Assembly: GCA_964626565.1 (NCBI GenBank)
Contig: CAZVFX010000187.1
Coordinates: forward strand, 1 to 10,728
Direction of reading: 5' to 3'
Length of the DNA: 10,728 nt
From: CAZVFX01 sp964626565
GTDB taxonomy: Bacteria > Myxococcota_A > UBA9042 > CAIXZC01
In this document: positions 1 to 7,723 of the stretch, piece by piece
Layout: each line of letters starts with the position of its first letter
Numbering within the stretch: position 1 is the stretch's first letter
Program-made: the position numbers and the translations under genes
Notes under the pieces: model-generated
Database searches by the model: none
Told to the model about the DNA's origin: nothing
Seen by the model: only the letters and a program-made list of their open reading frames with translations

Positions 1-849
1 GGCTGCAAGGACAAGACTCCGGCCGAAAAGGGCGCCGAAGCGCTTAAGAAGGTAGAAGTCCCCGACGCACCGGACAAGGTCGTGCTCGAGGCCGCCGCCG
101 CATTGAAGGAAGGCAACCTCATCAAGATCTACGCCATGCTTCCGGACTCCTACCAGAAGGACGTCCAGACCATTCTGGGCACCGTCACTGCCAAGATGGA
201 CAAGGAGATCTACGAGAAAGTGTTCGCTCTCCTGCCGAAACTCATTGAGGTAGTGAAGAAGGACGAGAATCTGGCGAAGCAGACCGGGCCCTTCATGCCG
301 TTGGTCGAAGAGTTCGTGAAGCTGCTGGAAACCTCGAAGCTCAACACCTACGAGGGCTTCAAGGGCTTGGACGTCGCCGGCTTCCTGGCCGAGCACGGCA
401 AGGCGTACTACGACTTCGGTTGGAAGGTTGCCATGCTGATGGACAAGGAAGAGGCCGAAGGCACCAAGAAGATGCTTGATACCGTCAAGGCGGAAATCAA
501 GGGCGAGATCAAGGACGACGCAGCTACCGTGCTCGTGACCGTTGGCGACGACTCGGACGAAATGGCGTTCGTGAAGGTCGAAGGCAAGTGGATCCCGAAA
601 GAATTGGCCGAAGACTGGGCCAAGGGTAAAGAGAAGGCTGCCAAGAACGTAGAAGAAGCCATGGCCGGGTTCGAGAAGAGCAAAGAGCAGGTCAAGGCGC
701 AGTTGAAGGGCCTGGAAGAAGCTCTGGAAAAGGGCGACGCTGCGATGCTTACCGGAATGGCCGGGATGCTGATGGGCGGCGGCATGGGCGGTCCCCCCGC
801 ACATGACCACCACGACCATGATCACGCACCGGCGCCGGAGGCCAAGTAG
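1..849 (+). CDS. Lipoprotein of unknown function, 5' end outside the window, His-rich C-terminus
   Basis: The open frame runs from base 1 to the TAG at 847-849 (282 residues visible). The first two codons read Gly-Cys and are followed by KDKTPAEK. This is how a lipobox and the start of a mature lipoprotein look, so the signal peptide probably lies just upstream and the Cys at bases 4-6 would be the lipidated residue. An in-frame GTG at 82 could be called as a start, but the frame is open and protein-like before it and it has no clear ribosome binding site. The body is Lys/Glu-rich and mostly helical in character, with a likely coiled-coil stretch near the end (KEKAAKNVEEAM onward). The last residues are Gly/Met-rich and then His/Asp-rich (HDHHDHDH), which suggests metal binding. 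I do not recognise the family. The lipoprotein call is inferred from two residues at the window edge; the reading frame itself is secure. Confidence 0.8.
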   Translation, partial: GCKDKTPAEKGAEALKKVEVPDAPDKVVLEAAAALKEGNLIKIYAMLPDSYQKDVQTILGTVTAKMDKEIYEKVFALLPKLIEVVKKDENLAKQTGPFMPLVEEFVKLLETSKLNTYEGFKGLDVAGFLAEHGKAYYDFGWKVAMLMDKEEAEGTKKMLDTVKAEIKGEIKDDAATVLVTVGDDSDEMAFVKVEGKWIPKELAEDWAKGKEKAAKNVEEAMAGFEKSKEQVKAQLKGLEEALEKGDAAMLTGMAGMLMGGGMGGPPAHDHHDHDHAPAPEAK

Positions 850-880
850 TTTCTGACTGGCTGAGGCTGTAGGACATGAA

Positions 881-912
881 GACAAAAGGGGCGTCAAAGC
901 GCCCTTTTTGTC
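881..912 (+). terminator. Intrinsic terminator after the lipoprotein gene
   Basis: A 13-bp stem (881-893 with 900-912) closes a 6-base loop TCAAAG. The arms are GACAAAAGGGGCG and CGCCCTTTTTGTC, and the only non-Watson-Crick pair is one G-T. The T-run lies inside the 3' arm and the complementary A-run in the 5' arm, as in many Rho-independent terminators. It lies 32 bases after the lipoprotein stop and ends 3 bases before the ribosome binding site of the next gene. Confidence 0.85.
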
Positions 913-915
913 GTT

Positions 916-923
916 AAGGGGAG
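916..923 (+). promoter_or_regulatory. Ribosome binding site that sets the peptidase start
   Basis: AAGGGGAG lies 5 bases before the ATG at 929, good Shine-Dalgarno spacing. It favours 929 over an in-frame TTG at 908, which lies inside the terminator hairpin and would add seven residues in front of a normal signal peptide. Confidence 0.7.
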
Positions 924-928
924 TGCAC

Positions 929-2998
929 ATGAGAGTTGGACCGGCGGTTCTTGGATTGTTATTGTCTGTTCTGTGGGGAGGCTACGGCATGGCGGAGAAG
1001 AAACCGTTTACGGTGGATGAACTGGCGAAGCTCAAAGGGGTAGGGCAGGCCGCGCTGTCGCCCGACGGAAAGCAGGTGGCGTTCCGGCTCACCGAAACCC
1101 TGTTTGCCAAGGACAAGCGAAAATCACACATCTGGGTGGTGCCCACCGCGGGCGGAAAGCCCCGGCAGGTGACCAACTCGCCCAAAGGAGAGTATCACCC
1201 GGTGTGGAGCCCCGACGGTGGGCGGCTGGCGTTCTTGTCGTCCCGGGATGCGGGACGACAGATTCACATTATGCCCATGGCGACGGGGGGCGAGGCGCAG
1301 AAGCTGACCAATTTCCCGGGCGGTATCGATGAGTTCATGTTCACCCCGGACGGCAACGGTATCGTCTTTGCCGCGCGCACCTACCTTGAATGCAGCGACA
1401 AGCTGGCTTGCATCCGCAAGAAGGACAAGGCCAAGCGGTTGGACAAGGTTACCGCCAAAGTCCATGAGCACCTGCTGTATCGCCACTGGGACACGTACGA
1501 AGACGGCAAGGTGCAGCACCTGTTCTACATCCCTTCCGTCCCTGTCAAGACGCCTGCCAAGCCCAAGGATCTAACGCCGGCGTTGAAATGGGATGCGTTG
1601 TGCTATTGGCTCATGTCTCACGGGCGGGAGTTCGATGTTTCTCCCGACTCGAAGTGGGTCTATTTTGCGGGCACCCAGGAAGAAGATCAGGCGGTATCGT
1701 ACAACCATGCGATCTACCGCGCACCCATCGCCGGCGGCGAGGTGGAGAAGGTGACCGACGGGCCGGCATCGGAAACGCTCCCCCGGGTCTCTCCCGACGG
1801 CCGCGAGATTGCGTACCGGGCGTCGACCAGGCCCGGGTACGAGTCGGACCGTTACCAGTTGACGGTGATGGACCTGGAGTCCCGGATGGTGCGCTCGTTG
1901 ACCTTCAACCTCGACTTGAGCGTGGGTTCGCTGTTCTGGGGCCCTGAGGGCAAAAACCTCTATTTTGAGGCGGAGGACAAGGGGGACATCAACCTGTTCA
2001 AGGTTCCGTTGAAGGGCGGCGACGTGGAGGCGGTCATCGACGGGGAGAAGAGTGGCAAAGGATACCACTTGCAGGTCCAACTGGACAGAGGTGGAAAATT
2101 CTTTACGTATCTGTACCGGACCATTGATCGGAACTACGAGATCTACCGCTGCCGCGCCGACGGCAAAAAACCGAAGGCGCTGACCGCGATCAACAAGGCG
2201 TTCTACGACACCTACCACGTGCCCAAAGCCGAGGAGGTGTGGTTCCAGGGCGCGGAGTTCGCACAGGTGCACGGTTTCGTTGTCAAACCACTCAACTACG
2301 ACCCGGGCAAGAAGTACCCGATGATGGTGAGAATTCACGGCGGGCCGCAGCAGATGTTCGGTTATGCGTACCGCAACGAGTTTTCCATCTTCTCTTCCGC
2401 CGGCTATTTTGTCTTCTTCTGCAACCCCCGGGGGTCGACGGGATACGGCCAGGCGTTTGCCGACGGCGTGCGCGCTGATTGGGGCGGCAAGCCCGTCGAT
2501 GATCTAAAGGCGGGCGTCAAGCACGTGCTGGAGAAATATCCCCAGATCGATCCGAAGAGGGTGGGTGCCTGGGGCGGGTCGTACGGCGGCTACGTGGTCA
2601 ACTGGCTCCAGGGTCACAATGAGGACAAGATGTTCGCCGCGCTGGTGGCTCACGCGGGCGGGGCGGACCGCTGGATCGATTGGGCCACCACCGAGGAGTT
2701 GTGGTTCCCCGAATGGGAGATGCACGGGCCGCCGTGGGAGAACCCGGAGTTGGTGGAAAAATGGTCACCCATTCGCTACGCGAAGAATTTTTCCACCCCG
2801 CAGTTAATAACCCACGGGGACAAAGACTATCGCGTCCGGGTCACCGGGGGCGAAGCGATGTTCACCGCGCTCCAGCGGCAGGGCGTCCCCTCCAAGATGA
2901 TCCGCTTCCCCAACGAGAACCACTGGATCATGAAACCCCACAACCAGCGCTTCTGGTACCAGTCGATTTTGGGCTGGTTTGATGAGTGGTTGAAGTAG
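929..2998 (+). CDS. Exported S9-family (prolyl oligopeptidase-like) serine peptidase
   Basis: This is a 689-residue protein of the S9 family, dipeptidyl-aminopeptidase/acylaminoacyl-peptidase type. Such enzymes cut short peptides, and the N-terminal propeller limits access to the active site. A hydrophobic N-terminus (VLGLLLSVLW, ending near YGMA-EKK) looks like a Sec signal peptide, so it probably acts in the periplasm or outside the cell. The N-terminal half carries repeated SPDG-type propeller motifs near residues 44, 93, 138, 236 and 286. The C-terminal alpha/beta-hydrolase half has an HGGP oxyanion-loop motif near 470, the nucleophile Ser551 in GGSYGGY, Asp633 in HGDKDYRV and His665 in NENHW, so the triad is complete. 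Length is normal for the family. Substrate specificity cannot be read from sequence. It sits alone between a terminator and a separately started gene. Confidence 0.93.
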   Translation: MRVGPAVLGLLLSVLWGGYGMAEKKPFTVDELAKLKGVGQAALSPDGKQVAFRLTETLFAKDKRKSHIWVVPTAGGKPRQVTNSPKGEYHPVWSPDGGRLAFLSSRDAGRQIHIMPMATGGEAQKLTNFPGGIDEFMFTPDGNGIVFAARTYLECSDKLACIRKKDKAKRLDKVTAKVHEHLLYRHWDTYEDGKVQHLFYIPSVPVKTPAKPKDLTPALKWDALCYWLMSHGREFDVSPDSKWVYFAGTQEEDQAVSYNHAIYRAPIAGGEVEKVTDGPASETLPRVSPDGREIAYRASTRPGYESDRYQLTVMDLESRMVRSLTFNLDLSVGSLFWGPEGKNLYFEAEDKGDINLFKVPLKGGDVEAVIDGEKSGKGYHLQVQLDRGGKFFTYLYRTIDRNYEIYRCRADGKKPKALTAINKAFYDTYHVPKAEEVWFQGAEFAQVHGFVVKPLNYDPGKKYPMMVRIHGGPQQMFGYAYRNEFSIFSSAGYFVFFCNPRGSTGYGQAFADGVRADWGGKPVDDLKAGVKHVLEKYPQIDPKRVGAWGGSYGGYVVNWLQGHNEDKMFAALVAHAGGADRWIDWATTEELWFPEWEMHGPPWENPELVEKWSPIRYAKNFSTPQLITHGDKDYRVRVTGGEAMFTALQRQGVPSKMIRFPNENHWIMKPHNQRFWYQSILGWFDEWLK

Positions 2999-3083
2999 GG
3001 GGGCGACGCACCTGTCACTGCACTTGGAACGGCCTTACCAGAGGAGGTGGAAGAACCCCAGCGTGGCTTGGAAACTGTCGTCA

Positions 3084-3112
3084 TTCCAAAATCCTCCGAT
3101 TTCAAGTACAAT
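3084..3112 (+). promoter_or_regulatory. Possible sigma-70-type promoter for the Cys-rich lipoprotein
   Basis: TACAAT at 3107-3112 is a good -10 box. Seventeen bases upstream, TTCCAA (3084-3089) is a weak -35 box with three of six consensus bases. Transcription would start near 3119, about 28 bases before the ATG. TTCCAA is also the right half of an inverted repeat with TTGGAA at 3069-3074, which could be an operator or chance. Confidence 0.35.
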
Positions 3113-3136
3113 GTGCACTCGTGTGGTACCTCTGTT

Positions 3137-3141
3137 GGAGG
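3137..3141 (+). promoter_or_regulatory. Ribosome binding site of the Cys-rich lipoprotein
   Basis: GGAGG lies 5 bases before the ATG at 3147. It selects this start over an upstream in-frame TTG at 3024. The protein then begins directly with a lipoprotein signal peptide. Confidence 0.8.
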
Positions 3142-3146
3142 ATGAT

Positions 3147-6100
3147 ATGAGTGCTTGTCTTCGTTCTGCTGTTGGATGCTTGAGTATTGCAGTGCTGCTG
3201 GTGCTGGGGGCCTGCTCCGGTCCCGGTGACGCTACCAACCTGTTTCCCGAGGTGGAAGGGGAAGATGCTGAGGTGGCTGGGGGGACTGAGGAGTTGACGG
3301 TGGACTCCGGAGCACCGGAGGTGGCGCCCGAAGAGGTCTTTGACTTCTCAATACCCGATCTCGGGACTCCTGATGAACTGGTCGCAGATGCCGTGGATGA
3401 CGTTGGTCTGGAGACTTTCGACCCTTGTATGGACCTGCCGTTGGCGTTCGGGTGTACGTGCGAAGACGACGACGATTGCCAGGACGGGATCTGTGTCCAG
3501 GGCTTGACGGGGAAAGTGTGCACCAGCCCGTGCACCACCGAATGCCCGGAAGGCTTTGCCTGCTCGCTTCTGGCGGGGACCTGCCCCGACTGCCAGTACG
3601 TGTGCATGCCGCTATTCGTGAACCTGTGCCGGCCGTGCATGACCAACAACGATTGTAAATCCGGGGACGCCGCGACGGGCGACCTGTGCGTGGTGTTTGG
3701 CGACGACGGCGCTTTCTGCGGCGCGGCGTGCTCGGGGGTGGTGACCTGCCCTTCCGACTACTCCTGTAAGAGCGTGGACGTGGTTGGCGGCGTGACGTCG
3801 TACCAGTGCGTGCCGGACAGTTGGGAATGTGATTGCTCCGAGCTGGCCGTGCTGGGCGAGGCTGCGACCTCCTGCACCGTGGAAAACGAGCACGGGGCGT
3901 GCCAGGGTGTGCGCATCTGCACCGAAGACGGGCTTACCGATTGCGACGCCCAGGTACCCGCGGCTGAGGTGTGCAACAGCGTGGACGATAATTGCAACGG
4001 CGCGGTGGACGAGGATTTGGGCGGCGGGGAGTGTGCGATCGAGAACGAGTTCGGCTCGTGTGCAGGGACTGAGATCTGTGTTGGCGGGGTGACCATCTGC
4101 GACGGTTCGGACCCGGTGCCGGAGATGTGCGACGGCATGGACAACAACTGCGACGGGGCGACGGACGAGAACTCCCTGGATACCGACCAGGACGGCGCGG
4201 CCAACTGCATCGATGAGGATGATGATAACGACCTGGTGGACGACCAGTTGGACAACTGCCCGCTGGTTTACAACGCGGATCAGGAAGATTCCGACTACGA
4301 CCTGGCCGGCGACGAGTGCGACCCGGACGACGACAACGACCAGTCTCCGGACGACGAAGATTGCGCGCCCACGGACAAGGACAGCTATCCAGGCGCCCTG
4401 GAGGTTTGCGACGGCAAAGACAACGACTGCAACCTGTGGGTGGACGAGGACACGTGTGAGGACAACAATGCCTGCACCGACGACATCTGCGACCCGGTGG
4501 AAGGGTGCAAGTACACCCCCAACACCAACGGCTGCGACGACGGCAACCCGTGCACGGCCGGGGATGCGTGTGCGGAAGGCGAGTGCGTGTCCGGGCCCGA
4601 CGTGTGCCCGTGCCAGGAGGACTCCGACTGCGAGGGGCTGGGTTTCGTGGGCGGCTGCATGGGGGAACTGTTCTGCGATACCTCAGTGGCCCCTACCGTG
4701 TGCAAGATCGACCCTGCGGGCGCCACGCCGTGCCCGCCTTCCAACGACCCGTGCACGGCTAATGCGTGCAACCCGGCGACGGGGAGTTGCGACGTGAGCA
4801 ACCAGCCCGACGGCATGGCTTGCGAGGACGGCAACGTCTGTACCGCGGGGGACCAGTGCGTTGGCGGCGCTTGTGTGGAAGGAGACAACCTGTGCGAATG
4901 CGACGTGGACGAAGATTGCGCGCCCATGGAGGATGGGGACTTCTGCAACGGCACGCTGTATTGCGACAAGTTTGGCACCTTCGCAGTATGCAAGCTCGAT
5001 CTGAATTCCATCGTTGAATGCCCGGCGTCGAAGGAGCCGTGCAAGGAGAACCTGTGTCTCCCCGAGACGGGCGACTGCGAGCTGGCGGACCTGGCGGATA
5101 CGACGCCGTGTGAGGACGGCAGCGTGTGCACGGTGAACTCGATCTGCGTCGACGGCGAGTGTGCCGCGGGCAACGTGGTGCAGTGCGACGACGGCAACCC
5201 GTGCACCGCGGACGAATGTGACGCGGATGTTGGCTGCGTGGCTACGATCCTCAACGACGTTCCGTGCAACGACGGCGACTTCTGTTCCGCCGGCGATTCG
5301 TGTCAGCAGGGGGTGTGCACCGGCGGCGACGATGTGACCTGCAACGACGGCAATCCGTGTACGTCGGACTCGTGCAACCCGGCGTCGGGATGCGTGTACT
5401 CGCCAGTGGCGGGGGAGTGCGACGATGATAACGAGTGCACCGAAAACGACATCTGCAAGAACGGCAGCTGCACCGGCCTGACTATCCTCGAGTGCGACGA
5501 CTCCAACTCTTGCACTTACGATACCTGCGATCCCGATTCAGGGTGCGTGCACACGCCCCAGGACCTGCCGTGTTCCGACGGCGATCAGTGCACGGTTATC
5601 GACTCGTGCGTCCAGGGAGAGTGCGTGGGCGTGGGCGAGCCGGACTGCGAGGACGGCAACCTGTGCACCGACGATTCGTGCACCCCGGGCGAAGGCTGCG
5701 TCAACGCGCCCAACACCCTGCCCTGCGATGACGGCAGCGAATGTACCACCAACGACACCTGCGGCGCCGGCGCTTGCGTGGGCGGTCCCGCGCCCGACTG
5801 CGACGACAACGACGTGTGCACCGACGATTCGTGTGACCCGGACGTCGGCTGCGTCAACGTGGTGAATACCGATTTCAACACCGATGAACTCAATTGCGGC
5901 GAGTGCGGCAACATCTGCCCCGAGTTTACGGTGTGCCTGGGCGGCGACTGCCTGCTGGTGGCAGGCCAGCCTTGCGGCGGGGACGGGGAGTGTCTCTCCA
6001 ACTACTGCCGGCTCGACTGGGATGACGACGGCATGTTCTGCGCCCAGGACGCGGTATCCTGTGTGTATGCGTTGCAGGGTCTGTCCGCGTCCCAGGTCTC

Positions 6101-6956
6101 TCCGGGCGGCAAGATGTGCGGCGCCAGCACGGCCCACCGGACCTGTAACTCGGGGGTCTGGACGCCGGCGGAAACGTGTGCGGCGGCCAACTGCGACGTG
6201 ACCGTCTTCTACCCGGCACAGGAGTGCGTGGACGGGTTCGGCTGCACGCCGGATCCCCAATCCGAGGAGGAGTGCGGCGACTACGCCTGCGACGCCAACG
6301 GCTGCAAGGAGAGTTGCGCCAATAACAACGACTGCGCGCCGGGGCACCTCTGCCAGAACGGCGAGTGCAGCGGCGGGCCGATCAACCAGCCCGGCTCGAT
6401 TCTGCCCGGCTCGGAGTTCTACGGCGAGGCGATCGCGGGCTGGGTGCAATGCGCAGGCTGGACCAACACCAATTCGTGGGACATAGTCACCACCAACTGG
6501 ATCCACTCGTGTGCCAGGAACAGCGGCCAGATGCGGTTCCGGTTGTACAGTGACAACGGCGACGTAGTGCTGGACGACACGTTCCCGCATTGGACTCAGA
6601 CCGAAATGAGCAACAACCTCCCCGGTTGCAACAACAGCGGGTATGGAACCTGTGGCAAGTCGGGCAGCGGCAAGGGGCTGCTCATCTACAAGCCCGACAA
6701 CGGCAACGGTGGGTGCCACGGCGACGACAACTCGTCGGGGGCAGTACGTATCGCCAACGGTATTCAGGGCGATAACACCATGGGCGATAACTACGTCTTC
6801 CTAGGCGGCAAGCGCCACGACGGTGGCTTCCGAAATCACAACAATGCAGATCAACCCAACTCGGAGATCCGCTGGCGCAACGGGCAGCTCTGGGATGGCT
6901 GCAACCACGACGACCGTGCGACCAGCTACTCCATTGCGGTGTATGTCACGAACTGA
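3147..6956 (+). CDS. Giant Cys/Asp-rich surface lipoprotein with MopE-type motifs and an unrecognised C-terminal domain
   Basis: This is a 1269-residue protein. Residues 1-23 form a lipoprotein signal peptide ending in the lipobox LGAC (lipidated Cys23), followed by an acidic linker to about residue 90. Then come Cys-rich segments and three MopE-type motifs of the form CxxxDNNCxGxxDE, starting near residues 276, 328 and 421 (the third is CDGKDNDCNLWVDED). MopE motifs are named for a copper-binding surface protein. A very Asp-rich stretch resembling thrombospondin type 3 calcium repeats spans about 345-412. About fifteen CxDGxxCTxxD-type units follow from 437 to 908, then an NCGxCGNxC motif. 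The last ~185 residues (from about 1085) are Gly/Asn/Trp-rich, contain fewer Cys and look like a separate globular domain. Proteins with this architecture are common in Myxococcota-type bacteria and are presumed surface-anchored, disulfide-stiffened and calcium-binding. The actual role is unknown; adhesion or substrate binding is a guess. Confidence 0.9.
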   Translation: MSACLRSAVGCLSIAVLLVLGACSGPGDATNLFPEVEGEDAEVAGGTEELTVDSGAPEVAPEEVFDFSIPDLGTPDELVADAVDDVGLETFDPCMDLPLAFGCTCEDDDDCQDGICVQGLTGKVCTSPCTTECPEGFACSLLAGTCPDCQYVCMPLFVNLCRPCMTNNDCKSGDAATGDLCVVFGDDGAFCGAACSGVVTCPSDYSCKSVDVVGGVTSYQCVPDSWECDCSELAVLGEAATSCTVENEHGACQGVRICTEDGLTDCDAQVPAAEVCNSVDDNCNGAVDEDLGGGECAIENEFGSCAGTEICVGGVTICDGSDPVPEMCDGMDNNCDGATDENSLDTDQDGAANCIDEDDDNDLVDDQLDNCPLVYNADQEDSDYDLAGDECDPDDDNDQSPDDEDCAPTDKDSYPGALEVCDGKDNDCNLWVDEDTCEDNNACTDDICDPVEGCKYTPNTNGCDDGNPCTAGDACAEGECVSGPDVCPCQEDSDCEGLGFVGGCMGELFCDTSVAPTVCKIDPAGATPCPPSNDPCTANACNPATGSCDVSNQPDGMACEDGNVCTAGDQCVGGACVEGDNLCECDVDEDCAPMEDGDFCNGTLYCDKFGTFAVCKLDLNSIVECPASKEPCKENLCLPETGDCELADLADTTPCEDGSVCTVNSICVDGECAAGNVVQCDDGNPCTADECDADVGCVATILNDVPCNDGDFCSAGDSCQQGVCTGGDDVTCNDGNPCTSDSCNPASGCVYSPVAGECDDDNECTENDICKNGSCTGLTILECDDSNSCTYDTCDPDSGCVHTPQDLPCSDGDQCTVIDSCVQGECVGVGEPDCEDGNLCTDDSCTPGEGCVNAPNTLPCDDGSECTTNDTCGAGACVGGPAPDCDDNDVCTDDSCDPDVGCVNVVNTDFNTDELNCGECGNICPEFTVCLGGDCLLVAGQPCGGDGECLSNYCRLDWDDDGMFCAQDAVSCVYALQGLSASQVSPGGKMCGASTAHRTCNSGVWTPAETCAAANCDVTVFYPAQECVDGFGCTPDPQSEEECGDYACDANGCKESCANNNDCAPGHLCQNGECSGGPINQPGSILPGSEFYGEAIAGWVQCAGWTNTNSWDIVTTNWIHSCARNSGQMRFRLYSDNGDVVLDDTFPHWTQTEMSNNLPGCNNSGYGTCGKSGSGKGLLIYKPDNGNGGCHGDDNSSGAVRIANGIQGDNTMGDNYVFLGGKRHDGGFRNHNNADQPNSEIRWRNGQLWDGCNHDDRATSYSIAVYVTN

Positions 6957-7001
6957 CGAACCGATTCGCCCCGACCATAGCACTCGCACCTGACGCTACC
7001 C

Positions 7002-7028
7002 CCCTGCTTCGCGTGAAGCTTCGCAGGG
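7002..7028. repeat. Short palindrome between the lipoprotein gene and the repeat array
   Basis: CCCTGC (7002-7007) and GCAGGG (7023-7028) can pair. An alternative stem inside is GCTTC-GCGT-GAAGC (7006-7019). It lies 45 bases after the lipoprotein stop and could help end transcription, but there is no T-run after it, so I do not call it a terminator. The rest of 6957-7035 holds no gene that I can see. Confidence 0.45.
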
Positions 7029-7035
7029 CAGGCTA

Positions 7036-7379
7036 GTGACCGAGCTCCGGCTTACGCATTTGGCACCTATCATTGTCGAGGCGAGGGAGGGGCCGCGTCT
7101 CACCACCTCCGACCGTTTTTGACTGCCTCATCGCCACACGGCTGGCGAGACCAACCAGGCACCAGTGATATCAGCAGATGCGGCGCAGCGCAGCCCCTCC
7201 CTCGCCTCGATGATGGTCCGGTGGCTGAAGATGATGTCATATCCTCGGTCGCCGATGCCTGCGACTATGTCCTGCACCGGCAGGGCCCGGCTCGGGGTAC
7301 GGCGACCTCCGACGATTGAGTCGGCCTGCCGTCGCACCGCCCTGACTGCCGCATCCCGCACCAGTCGCTACCCTGACCG
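7036..7379. repeat. 344-bp tandem repeat, copy 1
   Basis: First full unit, starting GTGACCGAGCTCCGG and identical by eye to the next 344 bases. It contains TCGAGGCGAGGGAGGGGC (7076-7093) and its exact reverse complement (7193-7210). Smaller perfect stems are TCGCCA/TGGCGA (7131-7148, 6-base loop), GGTCGCC/GGCGACC (7247-7253 with 7301-7307), which encloses CCTGC-ACCG-GCAGG (7271-7284), and GACTG/CAGTC (7344-7366). Several nested stems suggest a structured RNA or a DNA hairpin element. Short open frames inside have no ribosome binding site and are not called. Orientation and function are unknown. Confidence 0.9.
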
Positions 7380-7723
7380 GTGACCGAGCTCCGGCTTACG
7401 CATTTGGCACCTATCATTGTCGAGGCGAGGGAGGGGCCGCGTCTCACCACCTCCGACCGTTTTTGACTGCCTCATCGCCACACGGCTGGCGAGACCAACC
7501 AGGCACCAGTGATATCAGCAGATGCGGCGCAGCGCAGCCCCTCCCTCGCCTCGATGATGGTCCGGTGGCTGAAGATGATGTCATATCCTCGGTCGCCGAT
7601 GCCTGCGACTATGTCCTGCACCGGCAGGGCCCGGCTCGGGGTACGGCGACCTCCGACGATTGAGTCGGCCTGCCGTCGCACCGCCCTGACTGCCGCATCC
7701 CGCACCAGTCGCTACCCTGACCG
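7380..7723. repeat. 344-bp tandem repeat, copy 2
   Basis: Second full unit, joined head-to-tail to copy 1 with no intervening base. I read no differences from copy 1. The 18-bp inverted pair is at 7420-7437 and 7537-7554. Full identity over 344 non-coding bases indicates a recent duplication, gene-conversion-like homogenisation, or an assembly duplication. Confidence 0.9.

Noticed and set aside
3024..3146. Upstream TTG start adding 41 residues to the Cys-rich lipoprotein
   Set aside because: It would bury the lipoprotein signal peptide inside the protein, lacks a well-placed ribosome binding site, and would include the likely promoter in coding sequence.
5538..6719. Long - strand open frame of 393 codons opposite the Cys-rich lipoprotein gene
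   Set aside because: It is a shadow of the codon bias of the + strand gene. It is Ala/Val/Arg-rich with no motifs, and the + strand frame has clear Cys-rich modules throughout. The same applies to the 294-codon frame at 4385-5269.
7119..7147. Promoter inside the repeat unit (TTGACT at 7119-7124)
   Set aside because: Seventeen bases downstream the sequence is CTGGCG, nothing like a -10 box.
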